Part shown: positions 46,293 through 54,914 of the stretch, piece by piece
Position numbering within the stretch: position 1 is the stretch's first letter
Layout of the letters: the number at the start of each line of letters is the position of its first letter
NCBI RefSeq assembly: GCF_003385455.1
Contig: NZ_QNUF01000019.1
Coordinates: forward strand, 1-64,000
Length of the DNA: 64,000 nt
Direction of reading: 5' to 3'
Source: Chryseobacterium rhizosphaerae
GTDB taxonomy: Bacteria > Bacteroidota > Bacteroidia > Flavobacteriales > Weeksellaceae
Program-made: the position numbers and the translations under genes
Notes under the pieces: generated by a model
What the model saw: the letters and a program-made list of their open reading frames with translations, nothing else
What the model was told of the DNA's origin: nothing
Database searches by the model: none

Positions 46293-46919
46293 ATGGAAAA
46301 TAACACATGGCTTCAGAAATGGGATGAAAGATATACGAATGAGGAATTTGTATACGGAACGGATCCTAATCTTTACTTACAAGCACAATTGAAACAGCTG
46401 AAGCCCGGTTCTATCCTCTTCCCTGCCGACGGTGAGGGAAGGAATTCGGTGTACGCCGCACTTCAGGGATGGGAATCATCAGCATTTGACATCAGTACTG
46501 AAGGGCAAAAGAAAGCACTACAGCTCGCAGAACAGCACCGGATTAGTATTGATTATCAGGTAGGTGAATTGTCAACTTTAGGCTACCGGGAGGAGCAGTT
46601 CGATGCCATTGCTCTTATCTATGCTCATTTTCCTGCTGAAATAAAATCATCAATCCATAGAATGCTTAACGCATATCTCCGCAAAGGAGGCTTCATTATT
46701 TTCGAAGCTTTCAGTAAGAATCATCTGGACTATATCGCAAGAAACCCCAATGTAGGAGGTCCGAAGGATATAGAATCTTTATTCTCTATTGATGAAATCA
46801 AAGCTGATTTTCCGGGATATGATATTGTGGAACTGACAGAAACTGAAATAGAACTTAAAGAAGGTTTATTTCATAACGGAACCGGCTCTGTGATCAGGTT
46901 TGTGGGAAGGAAACAATAA
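46293..46919 (+). CDS. Class I SAM-dependent methyltransferase
   Basis: 208 residues. The SAM-binding motif I region reads [16 protein letters not shown] (about 40-55), with an acidic residue in [12 protein letters not shown] (motif II) and IALIYAHFP (motif IV), the layout of TehB-like small methyltransferases. The N-terminal [17 protein letters not shown] is typical of this group (thiopurine/tellurite methyltransferase-like). Substrate unknown. It lies 160 bases after the acyltransferase and is followed by a GC-rich hairpin. Confidence 0.87.
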   Translation: MENNTWLQKWDERYTNEEFVYGTDPNLYLQAQLKQLKPGSILFPADGEGRNSVYAALQGWESSAFDISTEGQKKALQLAEQHRISIDYQVGELSTLGYREEQFDAIALIYAHFPAEIKSSIHRMLNAYLRKGGFIIFEAFSKNHLDYIARNPNVGGPKDIESLFSIDEIKADFPGYDIVELTETEIELKEGLFHNGTGSVIRFVGRKQ

Positions 46920-46928
46920 TTATAACTA

Positions 46929-46961
46929 CAGGTCAGAATATCCAACCGACATTCTGACCTG
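46929..46961 (+). terminator. Hairpin after methyltransferase gene
   Basis: CAGGTCAGAAT/ATTCTGACCTG with an 11-base loop; no T-run, so a weak terminator or stability element. Confidence 0.45.
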
Positions 46962-47034
46962 TCTCAGTCTTGTATAAGACAATTACGGATCAACAAACGG
47001 AACAGGATTTGGACTTTCCATAAAAAAGAAAGTT

Positions 47035-47772
47035 ATGCCTGAAGGTCCATCTATAATTCTAATGAAAGAAAACCTGCTGCAGTTTGTTGGTCAAAAAGTA
47101 ACAGAAGCTTCAGGTAATGCAAAATTTGACAAAGAACCATTTGTGGGTCAGTCCCTTCTTGAAATCCGCACTTTTGGAAAACAGACTTATCTGGTTTTTG
47201 AGAAAGCAGCTATTCGCATCCACTTGCTGATGTTTGGTTCTTACAGTATTGACGAGCAGACAAAACCGGACAAAAGCTTACGTTTAGCTTTATTGTTTTC
47301 AACAGGTGGAATGTACTTTTACACCTGTTCTGTAAAATCTGTTGAGATGGAGCATCTTTATTCAATCGACTGGGAAGCCGATGTACTGAGTGACCGCTGG
47401 AATCCTGCAAAAACAAAAAAGAAACTGAAGTCAAACCCTGGAATGATGGTTTGCGATGCCCTGATGGATCAGAATATATTTTCGGGGGTGGGCAATATTA
47501 TTAAGAATGAAGTGCTTTTCAGAATAGGAGTTCAGCCCGAAAGTTTACTTGGAAGTCTCCCAGACAAAAAGTTAAAAGAACTTATTGCAGAAGCCAGGAA
47601 TTACAGCTTCGATTTTCTGGAATGGAAAAGAGAATTTACGCTGAAGAAACACTGGCTGGTCCATACAAAAACAGTATGCCCCATATGTGGGTTAAAATTG
47701 ATCAGGAAACAAACCGGATTAGGCAAAAGACGAAGTTTCTATTGCGAAAAAGACCAAAAACTGTATGATTAA
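47035..47772 (+). CDS. Fpg/Nei-family DNA glycosylase
   Basis: 245 residues. N-terminal Pro2-Glu3-Gly-Pro is the catalytic start of the Fpg/Nei family (Pro2 nucleophile after Met removal). A central helix-two-turn-helix region (DQNIFSGVGNIIKNEVLFRIGV, about 142-163) and a C-terminal zinc finger beginning CPICG follow. The zinc finger ends FYCEKDQ, where the family pattern is CxxC, so the fourth ligand is Asp in place of Cys. It would excise oxidised bases. The protein is a little shorter than Fpg (about 270). Gene stands alone, ending 3 bases from the convergent LytTR gene. Confidence 0.87.
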   Translation: MPEGPSIILMKENLLQFVGQKVTEASGNAKFDKEPFVGQSLLEIRTFGKQTYLVFEKAAIRIHLLMFGSYSIDEQTKPDKSLRLALLFSTGGMYFYTCSVKSVEMEHLYSIDWEADVLSDRWNPAKTKKKLKSNPGMMVCDALMDQNIFSGVGNIIKNEVLFRIGVQPESLLGSLPDKKLKELIAEARNYSFDFLEWKREFTLKKHWLVHTKTVCPICGLKLIRKQTGLGKRRSFYCEKDQKLYD

Positions 47773-47775
47773 CCA

Positions 47776-48498
47776 TTAATCAGAATTTAAAAATCCACCG
47801 GCATATTTTGTGAAAAATTCACTCCTGTATACTTCCCCTATCGGAATTTCAGAAACATCAATGTATATATTATGATTATCAAAGGAGTCAATATAATCTA
47901 TATTAACAACATATGATTTACTGACCCTTATAAAAGTTTCCCCTGAGATTTTCTGATGGATGGTTTTCAGATTCATGGCTGTAATAAGTTTCTTTTGCCT
48001 GGTGTGAATAACCACATAATCCTTCAATCCTTCTATAAATTTAATCTCTGAAAAGCTTATTTTGTAAAAGCGCCGGTCTGCCTTTATAAATAAAAAGTCT
48101 GCGGTATTAGATTCCACTGTATTTTTAACCGTTTCTTTAGACAGAAGCTCGGTATACAGTACTGCTTTATCAATGGCTTTTTTCAGTCTTTCGGGATCAA
48201 TAGGTTTCAACAGGTAATCTACGGCCTCCAGTTCATAGCTTTTCAATGCGTATTGGGCGTAAGCAGTAGTAAAAATAATCAAAGACCTTTGAGGCAGCAT
48301 CTCAGCAAACTCCAGCCCCGTTACCATAGGCATCTCAATATCCAGAAAAATAAGGTCTATATCATTGTTTTTAAGAAAATCCAATGCAGAAAGGGCATTG
48401 GAAAACTCACCAAGGATTTCGATCTTTGATGTTTCGCTGATCAGAGACCTCATTTCTGCCCTTGCCAGAGGTTCGTCATCCACTATGATGCAATTCAT
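47776..48498 (-). CDS. LytTR-family response regulator
   Basis: 240 residues. Receiver domain at 1-120 with acidic pair Asp7-Asp8, phosphoacceptor Asp53 (LIFLDIEMP) and Thr/Lys in FTTAYAQYALKSYELEAVDYLLKP. LytTR DNA-binding domain at about 140-238 (FIKADRRFYKISFSEIKFIEG, then FIRVSKSYVVNIDYID). It overlaps the kinase gene by 4 bases (ATGA). LytTR regulators in this phylum commonly control nearby transport or surface genes; the divergent pair at 49.8-51.2 kb is the natural candidate target. Confidence 0.94.
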   Translation of the reverse strand: MNCIIVDDEPLARAEMRSLISETSKIEILGEFSNALSALDFLKNNDIDLIFLDIEMPMVTGLEFAEMLPQRSLIIFTTAYAQYALKSYELEAVDYLLKPIDPERLKKAIDKAVLYTELLSKETVKNTVESNTADFLFIKADRRFYKISFSEIKFIEGLKDYVVIHTRQKKLITAMNLKTIHQKISGETFIRVSKSYVVNIDYIDSFDNHNIYIDVSEIPIGEVYRSEFFTKYAGGFLNSD

Positions 48499-49574
48499 GA
48501 TATAGGAATTTTTAAATGTACGGTATACTCCCGATCTTCGGGTTCTATTTTCAAATTAAAAGTAGTATTGTAAAGAAGTTCCAGCCTTCGGGTAATATTG
48601 GCAAGTCCCAGTCCGCTGTTCTTTTTATTCTGAACAGAATAGTTTAGATTTCGGGTGTTGATACATCTAAAATAAAGTTCTTTGTTTTCAACACCAATAT
48701 ATATTTTAATGTAAGATTCCTTGCCGGTAATATCTATGCTGTGTTTTACTGCATTTTCTACAAAAGTTGTGAATAGATTGGGAGGAATAAAACTTGTACC
48801 TATTACTCTTTTATCCCCCTCAGTCTGAATATCGAATGAAAAATTTTCACGCCTTATTTTTTCGAGATTTAAAAAATTGGACAGAAAATCAATTTCAGAG
48901 GTCAGCAAGGTTTTTTCCTCACCGCTTTCGTAAAGCTGATATCTTAAAAATTCCGAAAACTTTACAATCACTACCGAGGCTTTCTCAGGGTCTGTCCTGA
49001 TCAGTGCTTTTACATTATTCAGCATATTGAATAAAAAATGAGGATTGATCTGGTTTCTGAGCTCATTAAGTTCCATATTTAATGTCAGATTGTTCAGTTC
49101 ATTGATCCTTTTATTATCATTGATCCATTTCTGCAGAAGCTTTACGGTAGTTGTAGTCAGAATAATAGGAATACTCATCAGGATTCCCTCATAAATTCCT
49201 CCCTTCTCTCCATTTCTGTGAAAATTTTTGACTTTGAAATCTGCAAGAAATGAATTGAAACTATAGCCAATAATATTCAGTCCGATGATTCCCATAAGAA
49301 CCAGTAGAATCAAGTAGCTGATGTATTTTGTTTTAAAGAAAAACCGGGGTACCAGAACATAGATATTGATATACACCATCGAAATCAAGATGACATACAC
49401 AAAAAGCAAAGCATAATACTGATATATTCCTGAGTATGAATGCCAGAAACTGGAACTGTACAGAAGTAAGAAAAAGAAGATGAGAAACAACAGATGCCTG
49501 CGAAATTTGTATCGACTTTCTATCAGAAAATCCATGACAAAGCTTTCTTTAAATTTTAACGAGCTGTATTTCAT
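48495..49574 (-). CDS. LytS-type sensor histidine kinase (His_kinase domain)
   Basis: 359 residues from the ATG at 49574, which suits the promoter at 49601-49634 (a TTG further up is in fact part of that promoter). Four to five membrane helices span about 27-150. The cytoplasmic part has the short His_kinase motif NQINPHFLFNMLNN with His179 and an ATPase domain with NLFTTFVENAVKHS and SGLGLANITRRLELLY. Signal unknown. It forms a two-component system with the LytTR gene that overlaps its end. Confidence 0.92.
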   Translation of the reverse strand: MKYSSLKFKESFVMDFLIESRYKFRRHLLFLIFFFLLLYSSSFWHSYSGIYQYYALLFVYVILISMVYINIYVLVPRFFFKTKYISYLILLVLMGIIGLNIIGYSFNSFLADFKVKNFHRNGEKGGIYEGILMSIPIILTTTTVKLLQKWINDNKRINELNNLTLNMELNELRNQINPHFLFNMLNNVKALIRTDPEKASVVIVKFSEFLRYQLYESGEEKTLLTSEIDFLSNFLNLEKIRRENFSFDIQTEGDKRVIGTSFIPPNLFTTFVENAVKHSIDITGKESYIKIYIGVENKELYFRCINTRNLNYSVQNKKNSGLGLANITRRLELLYNTTFNLKIEPEDREYTVHLKIPIS

Positions 49575-49600
49575 AGCAACCTGACCATTTTTAATGGTAA

Positions 49601-49634
49601 CAAAAATAGGTAATACCACAATGTATCCTTGCAA
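49601..49634 (-). promoter_or_regulatory. Two-component operon promoter (TTG-N23-TATTTTTG)
   Basis: On the minus strand TTG (49634-49632) lies 23 bases before TATTTTTG (49608-49601). The start site would be about 20 bases before the kinase ATG at 49574. Confidence 0.5.
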
Positions 49635-49766
49635 TATTATACAAAACCTTCATTTTATTATACCAATTACCGCTTCGGATTTCGTATAAAATACCAGCTG
49701 TTTTGTATAAAAACAAATTTACGAAATCCCTTTCTTCATTTCTTTGTCCTGTTTAATTTACTATGT

Positions 49767-50195
49767 ATGGAACTTACCACTTTTCATGAACTCACCCAGG
49801 AAATAACATCAGAATGTTTTTTTATGACCCCATCCCAGCAGGAAGAAAAAGTAATACAGCTCATCGATCTTCATCATTTTATAGAGTGTTCCCCTATGAA
49901 ACTGGAGGTTGTCAGCTACCTTCGCCACCCTATCAATATTGTAAAGCAAGATGACCTTACTATAGGCATCTTATTTTATGATATGAAGCGTTCATCACTG
50001 CCAGACTGTAACGATTCTGAAGCGTTTAGAAGAAGACATAACCTGTCAGCGCTCTGGTTTGTATTTGTAGAAGAAGAGTTCTGCCTTGAAACGGCTACCC
50101 ATACCGATCTCATCATCGAAAACAGCCTGGATATTTTCTATGAAAAGATTTTCTTATTCAATTTCTTTCAATCTATTATTCATCCTTTAAAATAA
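49767..50195 (+). CDS. Hypothetical cytoplasmic protein, 142 residues
   Basis: I take the ATG at 49767, as the frame upstream (from 49629) runs over the kinase promoter region and encodes an implausible aromatic-rich leader. The product is soluble, with an acidic helical N-terminus (ELTTFHELTQEITSECFF) and a compact alpha/beta body. No signal peptide or recognised motif. It is 4 bases upstream of the outer-membrane protein gene, so the two are co-transcribed, and divergent from the LytTR system. I do not recognise the family. Confidence 0.65.
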   Translation: MELTTFHELTQEITSECFFMTPSQQEEKVIQLIDLHHFIECSPMKLEVVSYLRHPINIVKQDDLTIGILFYDMKRSSLPDCNDSEAFRRRHNLSALWFVFVEEEFCLETATHTDLIIENSLDIFYEKIFLFNFFQSIIHPLK

Positions 50196-50199
50196 AACC

Positions 50200-51171
50200 A
50201 TGAAAACATTGAGAAGAGCATTGTTGCCACTCGCCCTGCTGCCATTTAACAATAGTATTTACGCTCAAAAAAAAGACAGTATTCCGTTGAAAGTGCGTGC
50301 ATTTTTTGCCGATAAAATTCCCCAGACCCGTGACCTTAATATTGAATTTACCCAAACCACACCTTACTCATTTTCTTCCAAGCTTCAGGGAGCAGACCTC
50401 CCGGAGAATAAGGTGAAAAACTTTCAGCAGGTAAGAGCTGAAGCTAATATTTATTTTGTTAAAAAGAAAAAATGGCTATTAAGTACGGCACTTAATTATC
50501 GCTACACTTCAATGAATACGGAAGAACCTGTTATCTTGGGAGCGGACAGACAAAATCATTATCATTATCACTCTGAAGCACTCAATTTCAACTATTTTTC
50601 CAAACTGTTTAATAAAGTGGCAATATATACAGCCACAGCTTCTGTGGATGGAAGTGATCAGCATTTTGAAAGAGTCAGAGGAATGCTGACGGCCTCAGTT
50701 GTTTTAAAGGCCACTCCCAAAACAAAGATGCTGATAGGCCTTGCAGGTATCATTGATCCCAGTTCTCAGATCCCCATACTTCCGATATTCACTTATGAAA
50801 ACAAATTCAACAACGGCTGGGTACTGGATATTCTTCTTCCCAAAAAAGTATTGGTCCGAAAAAACATCCTTGCCAATGGAAGACTTTCTTTGGGAACGGA
50901 AATGGATAATACTTCCTTTTATATGTATAAGAACAGCAAAACCTATGAGTTTCGCCAGCTGGAGATCAATTCAGGGGTTATTTACGAACACAACCTCGGC
51001 CATAATTTAACAGGGACATTTAAAACCGGAATCAGGGCCGTTCCACAAGCGAGAGCTTTTGATAAAGAGGAATCTTTTAAAGATTACATTTTTGAAGCCA
51101 GCTATAAACCGTCCTTCTATTTCAATGTCGGAGTATCTTATAATCCTTTTGGAAAACCCAGAGTAAAATAA
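50200..51171 (+). CDS. DUF6268-like outer-membrane beta-barrel protein
   Basis: 323 residues. Signal peptide to about residue 22 (IYAQK). The mature part shows alternating amphipathic strands with a KWLLSTALNYRYTS hairpin, a repeated central GLAGIIDPSSQIPILPIFTYE segment and a terminal FYFNVGVSYNPFGKPRVK, consistent with a small outer-membrane barrel of the DUF6268 type. Function unknown. It follows the 142-residue gene by 4 bases; both are divergent from the LytS/LytTR genes and may be its regulon. Confidence 0.72.
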   Translation: MKTLRRALLPLALLPFNNSIYAQKKDSIPLKVRAFFADKIPQTRDLNIEFTQTTPYSFSSKLQGADLPENKVKNFQQVRAEANIYFVKKKKWLLSTALNYRYTSMNTEEPVILGADRQNHYHYHSEALNFNYFSKLFNKVAIYTATASVDGSDQHFERVRGMLTASVVLKATPKTKMLIGLAGIIDPSSQIPILPIFTYENKFNNGWVLDILLPKKVLVRKNILANGRLSLGTEMDNTSFYMYKNSKTYEFRQLEINSGVIYEHNLGHNLTGTFKTGIRAVPQARAFDKEESFKDYIFEASYKPSFYFNVGVSYNPFGKPRVK

Positions 51172-51215
51172 CCTCCGGTTTCCGGCAAATCCGGAAGAGC
51201 TTCAGGATATAAAAC

Positions 51216-51554
51216 TCAATGTGTTCCCATTTTTGAAAATACATTGATAATAATAACTCCCAGTACAATAAGCACAATCCCAATAATAGCAGGAAGATCC
51301 GGTACCTGTTTAAAGGCAATGACTCCAATCATGGTGATAAACACAATCCCCACTCCCGACCAGATAGCATAGGTAATTCCTACAGGAATCTCACGAAGGG
51401 TAAGGCTCAGGCAGTAAAAAGCAGAAGCATACCCTATTACCGTGACAACGGAAGGCCATAGTTTGGAAAATTCTTCTGATTTTTTCAGAAAAGTAGTGGC
51501 TATGATCTCAAATACAATTGCTAATGCAAGAAAAATATAACTTCGTCCCATCAT
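51216..51554 (-). CDS. SMR-family multidrug efflux protein (EmrE/QacE-like)
   Basis: 112 residues, four membrane helices. The essential Glu in helix 1 (Glu16, FEIIATTFLKKSE, equivalent of EmrE Glu14) and the helix 3 motif GITYAIWSGVG are present, typical of the drug-exporting branch more than the SugE/guanidinium branch. It functions as an antiparallel homodimer exchanging protons for cationic antiseptics or dyes. Single gene; no paired second SMR gene is seen. Its start fits the promoter at 51566-51599. Confidence 0.93.
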   Translation of the reverse strand: MMGRSYIFLALAIVFEIIATTFLKKSEEFSKLWPSVVTVIGYASAFYCLSLTLREIPVGITYAIWSGVGIVFITMIGVIAFKQVPDLPAIIGIVLIVLGVIIINVFSKMGTH

Positions 51555-52269
51555 TGTTCTTTATACAAATGTAATAAAAACTGATAGGTATTCTTTCAAC
51601 TTCTTTCGCAAGAGAAAGCCTTACTATATAAAGATTAGCCAAGCCCTCAATCAAATATGTTGCTCCTATGAAAGAATGCAAGCAATAATTTCTGCCAGGA
51701 TAATTCCGCCGACAGGCTTCAATACCTTTTGATAAGCAGCTAGAATGAAGCATTTTACTGCATCGAAAAGCAAGGTTGATTTTATAATAATTCTACTGAT
51801 AAAGATTTATGATGTCATATTATTTCTCTCCTCATTGACATAAAAACATAGTCTAAGGTGTCATAAAACCTGACAGCTGACAAAAAATCACTACACAAAA
51901 ATCAACGGTAAAAATAATTTTTCTTAACACATAAATCTTTTTTACACACAAATTTCACATTCAAAAAGAGAGCAAACACACGATATTATGCATTGCATTA
52001 TTTATTATTTGTTTTATCAAGTCCAATATAGAAAGCTTTAAACGCTTAACACTTTCACATAATTTTACAGAGAGAACAATAAATGTATTAATAAATTCTC
52101 AATAACGCATTAATTTTTTGTAAACAAAAATTAACCAATAGATGAACAAAAACCTCCGTAATACACTGATATACATCATAATGTTTTACTTTGGCACGTG
52201 ATTTGAAAACTGTAATATTGCAATTGAAAGATTGATAAAAAAAAGTCAAATAATTAAAAATAATACAAA
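51555..52269. other. Intergenic region upstream of SMR gene and microprotein
   Basis: About 715 bases. It holds the SMR promoter and an out-of-frame stretch at 51580-51760 whose minus-strand frames each show short hydrophobic pieces, possibly a decayed membrane protein. Beyond 51790 the DNA is AT-rich with no feature I can name. Confidence 0.4.
51566..51599 (-). promoter_or_regulatory. SMR gene promoter (TTG-N23-TACATTTG)
   Basis: On the minus strand TTG (51599-51597) lies 23 bases before TACATTTG (51573-51566). Predicted start about 5 bases before the ATG, so a very short leader. Confidence 0.55.
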
Positions 52270-52350
52270 ATGGTAACTTATATCGGTATCGCAACATGTT
52301 TAGTAGTGTTCACATCATATTTTATGACAGTAAGAAGAGAAAGAAACTAA
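52270..52350 (+). CDS. 26-residue single-span membrane microprotein
   Basis: ATG at 52270 to TAA at 52350. The product MVTYIGIATCLVVFTSYFMT is one hydrophobic helix followed by the basic tail VRRERN, so it would insert with its C-terminus in the cytoplasm. It lies in an otherwise gene-free 1 kb and is followed by two hairpins, the second a good terminator, which supports a dedicated short transcript. The IGIATCL...RR layout resembles the C-terminal helix (ISIITCL...RRR) of the small lipoprotein at 54741. Confidence 0.5.
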   Translation: MVTYIGIATCLVVFTSYFMTVRRERN

Positions 52351-52428
52351 TTCTAAAAACACAGTAAGCCTATAGAATATCTATACTAATTATATTGTTT
52401 TATGTTTTTAGTCTGAAAATCAGGCCTC

Positions 52429-52456
52429 GCTCTTTTACTCAACAGGGTAAAAGGGC
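52429..52456 (+). other. Stem-loop in microprotein 3' region
   Basis: GCTCTTTTAC pairs with GTAAAAGGGC (one G-T pair), eight-base loop, no T-run. Confidence 0.4.
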
Positions 52457-52506
52457 CCAAAAACATAACAAAAAGATCTTAGTTTCATAACACATTTTAA
52501 TATCCA

Positions 52507-52547
52507 AAAGAAAAGCTGAACGTATGTTTGGCTTTTCTTTGTTTTAG
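52507..52547 (+). terminator. Terminator of the microprotein transcript
   Basis: A 15-base-pair stem with two G-T pairs (AAAGAAAAGC...GCTTTTCTTT outside, GAAC/GTTT inside) and a GTAT tetraloop, then GTTTTAG. Confidence 0.65.
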
Positions 52548-52674
52548 AGGATACCAGAACTTTACCGGATTCATACATCTTGCAGACCCCGGTTGCTTTT
52601 ATCTGAAACATTCCGATACTCCTGGCCTATCTATTTATTCTTTTTCAGGATGAAACTTCATTCAATAAAGTTTT

Positions 52675-52682
52675 ATCTTTGT
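52675..52682 (+). promoter_or_regulatory. -7 element for AAA ATPase-YggS pair
   Basis: TATCTTTG matches TAnnTTTG; 33 bases before the ATPase ATG. No TTG upstream at the usual spacing. Confidence 0.4.
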
Positions 52683-52715
52683 ACTCCTTAAGCATTAACT
52701 ATTTGAATTGCCATC

Positions 52716-53435
52716 ATGAATCTGTACAACCTTATTATTCAGGACAAAGAACAAATAAATCTCAATGATGTATTCCTCAATGAAACCAATAAAGGCTTAT
52801 TGATACAGCTCATCAAGGAAAACACCTATGTAAAAGAGTTACAGGAGTATGGCCTTCCTGTGAATAATAAGATCCTGCTCCAGGGAAGTTCAGGATGCGG
52901 GAAAACAATGACGGCAAAAGCAATAGCCCATGCTTTAGGTAAAAACATTATTATTTTAAACCTGAGTAATATCGTTTCGTCACGTATCGGGGAAACTTCC
53001 CAAAATATTAAAATGATATTTGATAAAGCCGCAAGGGAAAGGTCTGTCCTTTTTCTTGATGAACTGGATCAGATCGGAAAAGCAAGAGGTAGCGATGACA
53101 AAGATGTCGGCGAGATGAGAAGACTTGTAAACACCCTCATCCAGCTGATTGACTATTATCCTGAAAATGCACTGCTTCTTTGCGCAACGAACCATCCTGA
53201 AATAATAGATACTGCCATATTGCGGCGTTTTCAGCTGAAGATCAATTATGAAATGCCTTCTGCAGAATTTCTGGATACGTTCTATGATCAGTTGCTGGCT
53301 TCATTTCCTGAAGATCTGAATCATATTGAGCGAAAATACGGAATTTCTTTTGCTGAAGCCAAAGACCATGCCCTCACCGCTGTAAAGTCTGCATTAATCA
53401 AAAAACTGGAAGCCAAAGAAACCCTTCAGTCATGA
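52716..53435 (+). CDS. Single-domain AAA ATPase
   Basis: 239 residues. Walker A GSSGCGKT at 57-64, Walker B VLFLDELDQ at 111-119, sensor 1 Asn in CATNHPE (155-161) and an arginine-finger candidate at Arg170-Arg171 (ILRRF). There is no substrate-recognition N-domain beyond about 45 residues and no peptidase or helicase domain, so it may work with a partner or as a remodeller, like the stand-alone ATPases encoded in many genomes. Its end overlaps the YggS-type gene start by 4 bases (ATGA), which argues for coupled translation. Confidence 0.87.
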   Translation: MNLYNLIIQDKEQINLNDVFLNETNKGLLIQLIKENTYVKELQEYGLPVNNKILLQGSSGCGKTMTAKAIAHALGKNIIILNLSNIVSSRIGETSQNIKMIFDKAARERSVLFLDELDQIGKARGSDDKDVGEMRRLVNTLIQLIDYYPENALLLCATNHPEIIDTAILRRFQLKINYEMPSAEFLDTFYDQLLASFPEDLNHIERKYGISFAEAKDHALTAVKSALIKKLEAKETLQS

Positions 53436-54154
53436 AAGAAGATATTCTCCACAACCTCAGTATCATCAATAAAAGGATAAAAGATGCCTGTGAAAAATCA
53501 GGAAGAAATCCCGATGAAGTAAAGCTTTTACTGGCTACAAAAACGGTTTCCCCGGAACACATCAAAGTAGCTTTGGAAAACGGATACCACTTAATTGGAG
53601 AAAACAAAGTACAGGAACTGAAGGAGAAATATGAAGATTTGAAAGCTACCCCACACGAGAATCATTTTATCGGGCATCTTCAGACCAATAAAATTAAAGA
53701 GATCCTCAAACTCGGGGTCACCTGCATTCAATCTCTTGACCGTTTGGAACTGGCAGAAAAACTTCATCAAAAGTTTTCAGCAGAAAATAAAACCATTGAG
53801 GTACTGATCCAGGTGAACACCTCCCATGAGGAAAGTAAATTTGGTATTCCTCCCGATAAAGCCATTGAACTGGTTACCAAAGTTTCTGAATTTTCCACTT
53901 TAAAAATCAAAGGTTTAATGACCATAGGTCTGTTCAGTGCCGAGACAGAAAAAATAAGAACGTGTTTTAAAATACTCAAAAACCTGCAACAGGAAATCAT
54001 AAGGGAAAACATTCCCCATGTGGAAATGAAGGAACTGTCTATGGGCATGAGCGGAGATTTGGAAACAGCCATTGAAGAAGGTGCTACAATTGTGCGTGTA
54101 GGAACGGCTGTTTTTGGAGCCAGAATCTATCCGGACAGCTATTATTGGAATTAA
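53432..54154 (+). CDS. YggS/PLPBP-family pyridoxal phosphate homeostasis protein
   Basis: 240 residues, alanine racemase-like N-domain only. PLP-binding Lys37 in LLLATKTVS, GENKVQELKEK at about 57-67, FIGHLQTNK at about 78-86 and the C-terminal SMGMSGDLETAIEEGATIVRVGTAVFG motif (about 203-229) are all present. It controls free PLP and amino-acid homeostasis and has no racemase activity. Usually next to proC or cell-division genes; here it follows an AAA ATPase with a 4-base overlap. Confidence 0.94.
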   Translation: MKEDILHNLSIINKRIKDACEKSGRNPDEVKLLLATKTVSPEHIKVALENGYHLIGENKVQELKEKYEDLKATPHENHFIGHLQTNKIKEILKLGVTCIQSLDRLELAEKLHQKFSAENKTIEVLIQVNTSHEESKFGIPPDKAIELVTKVSEFSTLKIKGLMTIGLFSAETEKIRTCFKILKNLQQEIIRENIPHVEMKELSMGMSGDLETAIEEGATIVRVGTAVFGARIYPDSYYWN

Positions 54155-54184
54155 GGAAAAACAAATAATAAAGCTTAAAATTAT

Positions 54185-54607
54185 ATGTTCCCATTTACTT
54201 ATACTTTTGAAAGAGAAATTATTAACGATAAAACATCTGAGAATGTAATTTATACAGCTCGTGAAATATTGAGAGAGAAAAAAATTAAAAATATTCTTTA
54301 CGGGCCGGGATTTGTTTCTTTCAATGAAGGTTTTTTGAAAGAAAGATCCAATTGGGACTATTTATCTTTCATTGATGATGGAAAATTCACGTATAATGAA
54401 AAAAGCAAAGTATTGACTTATAAAGTTAAACTATGGAAATTTAACTTATTTGCTCTTGCATTTCTTATTATTACGCTAATTTATTTTGAAGGTTTATTTG
54501 GAAAACTGCTTCCTCTTTTTGGACTTATCGTCAATCATTTGTTTTGTTATTTTGGAAGTCAAGGATTGATAAAAGAAATCACGCATGAGATTAACTATTT
54601 GTCTTAA
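54185..54607 (+). CDS. Hypothetical membrane protein, 140 residues
   Basis: An N-terminal soluble part of about 75 residues (TYTFEREIINDKTSENVIYTA, then a Phe/Gly-rich GPGFVSFNEGF segment) is followed by two close membrane helices at about 85-118 and a short cytoplasmic tail. No lipobox or signal peptide. It lies 30 bases after the YggS gene and could be co-transcribed. I do not recognise the family. Confidence 0.6.
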   Translation: MFPFTYTFEREIINDKTSENVIYTAREILREKKIKNILYGPGFVSFNEGFLKERSNWDYLSFIDDGKFTYNEKSKVLTYKVKLWKFNLFALAFLIITLIYFEGLFGKLLPLFGLIVNHLFCYFGSQGLIKEITHEINYLS

Positions 54608-54740
54608 TTGTATACGCTAAATCATTTCTCGCCAACCAATCAATATGTGCAAAAAAGCTTTAAAACAAAAGGTTTTTAAAGTCTACAAATTCGGTATACT
54701 TTTTGATTCATAAAACATTAATAACCAAACAAATGCATTT

Positions 54741-54914
54741 ATGATTAAAAAATTACTCTCGGGCTGTCTGCTGATGACAGTATTATTCTTTTTTTCATGT
54801 GAAAAGGAAAACACACAGATGAAAAGTGAAATCTCAATTGAAACTATTTCAATCATAACCTGCCTTACTATGGGTGTTGCTATATTAGTTGCATACAGCT
54901 ATAGAAGAAGATAA
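54741..54914 (+). CDS. Tiny bitopic lipoprotein, tandem copy 1
   Basis: 57 residues. A lipoprotein signal ends in FFFSC (Cys20), followed by a short polar linker and then a membrane helix (about 34-52) with the motif EISIETISIITC and a basic tail YSYRRR. The predicted protein is lipidated at its N-terminus and anchored again by its C-terminal helix, with the tail in the cytoplasm. A paralogue lies 472 bases downstream, sharing the ISxETISIIT core and about 55 bases of upstream DNA. Ends near a hairpin. Confidence 0.7.
   Translation: MIKKLLSGCLLMTVLFFFSCEKENTQMKSEISIETISIITCLTMGVAILVAYSYRRR

Larger units (their letters stand above)
52351..52715. other. Intergenic region with two hairpins
   Basis: 365 bases after the microprotein gene: a stem-loop at 52429-52456, a terminator at 52507-52540 and a -7 box at 52675 for the ATPase gene. 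Nothing else recognised. Confidence 0.5.

Noticed and set aside
51508..51753. A minus-strand frame upstream of the SMR gene that might encode a second SMR or membrane protein
   Set aside because: Its composition is irregular, adjacent frames carry the hydrophobic pieces, and it overlaps the SMR start and promoter. At best a decayed remnant.
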